Below, in pieces: positions 5,079-5,089 of a stretch of 5,089 nt of DNA (the stretch's first letter is position 1; every line of letters begins with the position of its first letter). Source of the DNA: an uncultured Alphaproteobacteria bacterium (GTDB lineage Bacteria > Pseudomonadota > Alphaproteobacteria > CAAHEQ01 > UBA3637); NCBI GenBank assembly GCA_947629595.1, contig CANREI010000088.1:1-5089 (forward strand). Direction: 5' to 3'. Made by a program: the position numbers and the translations under genes. The notes under the pieces were generated by a model. The model did no database searches. It was given only the letters and a program-made list of their open reading frames with translations, and was not told the origin of the DNA.

Positions 5079-5089
5079 TCTTTTTTTTT

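Overview
The window looks like an ordinary chromosomal segment from a low-GC alphaproteobacterium. The evidence is an alpha-type SspB (ClpX adaptor), a small ribbon-helix-helix protein of the kind found beside sspB in this class, a map-radC pair, an RpoH N-terminus of alphaproteobacterial type, and a groESL promoter matching the alphaproteobacterial heat-shock consensus as I remember it. Coding regions are moderately AT-rich, and the gaps are very rich in A and T runs. The low GC suggests a host-associated or uncultured lineage, but that is inference and I cannot name a genus.

Layout from left to right. (1) Positions 1-185, minus strand: the first 61 codons of rpoH (heat-shock sigma factor), cut by the window edge, with two candidate promoters upstream. 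(2) Positions 357-449, minus strand: a 30-residue, completely uncharged, single-membrane-segment ORF with a very strong ribosome binding site. (3) Positions 450-599: an AT-rich divergent control region holding a long hairpin and a possible promoter for the rightward genes. (4) Positions 600-2747, plus strand: a tight operon of map (methionine aminopeptidase), radC (JAMM-domain protein), sspB and a 69-residue ribbon-helix-helix protein, with gaps of 11, 12 and 1 bases. (5) Positions 2750-2780: a bidirectional terminator shared by the two convergent operons. (6) Positions 4751-2801, minus strand: groES-groEL behind an RpoH-type promoter. (7) Positions 5061-4986, minus strand: tRNA-Thr(CGT) with its own intrinsic terminator.

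Most of the genes deal with protein quality: nascent-chain N-terminal processing (Map), folding (GroES/GroEL), delivery of tagged proteins to ClpXP (SspB), and the sigma factor that normally drives heat-shock genes (RpoH). The gene for RpoH and a likely RpoH target lie within 5 kb of each other.

I found no CRISPR array, insertion sequence, phage gene or defence system. The least explained item is the 30-residue membrane peptide upstream of rpoH. The next is a Cys-X-Cys-Asp-His sequence in the GroEL C-terminal tail.
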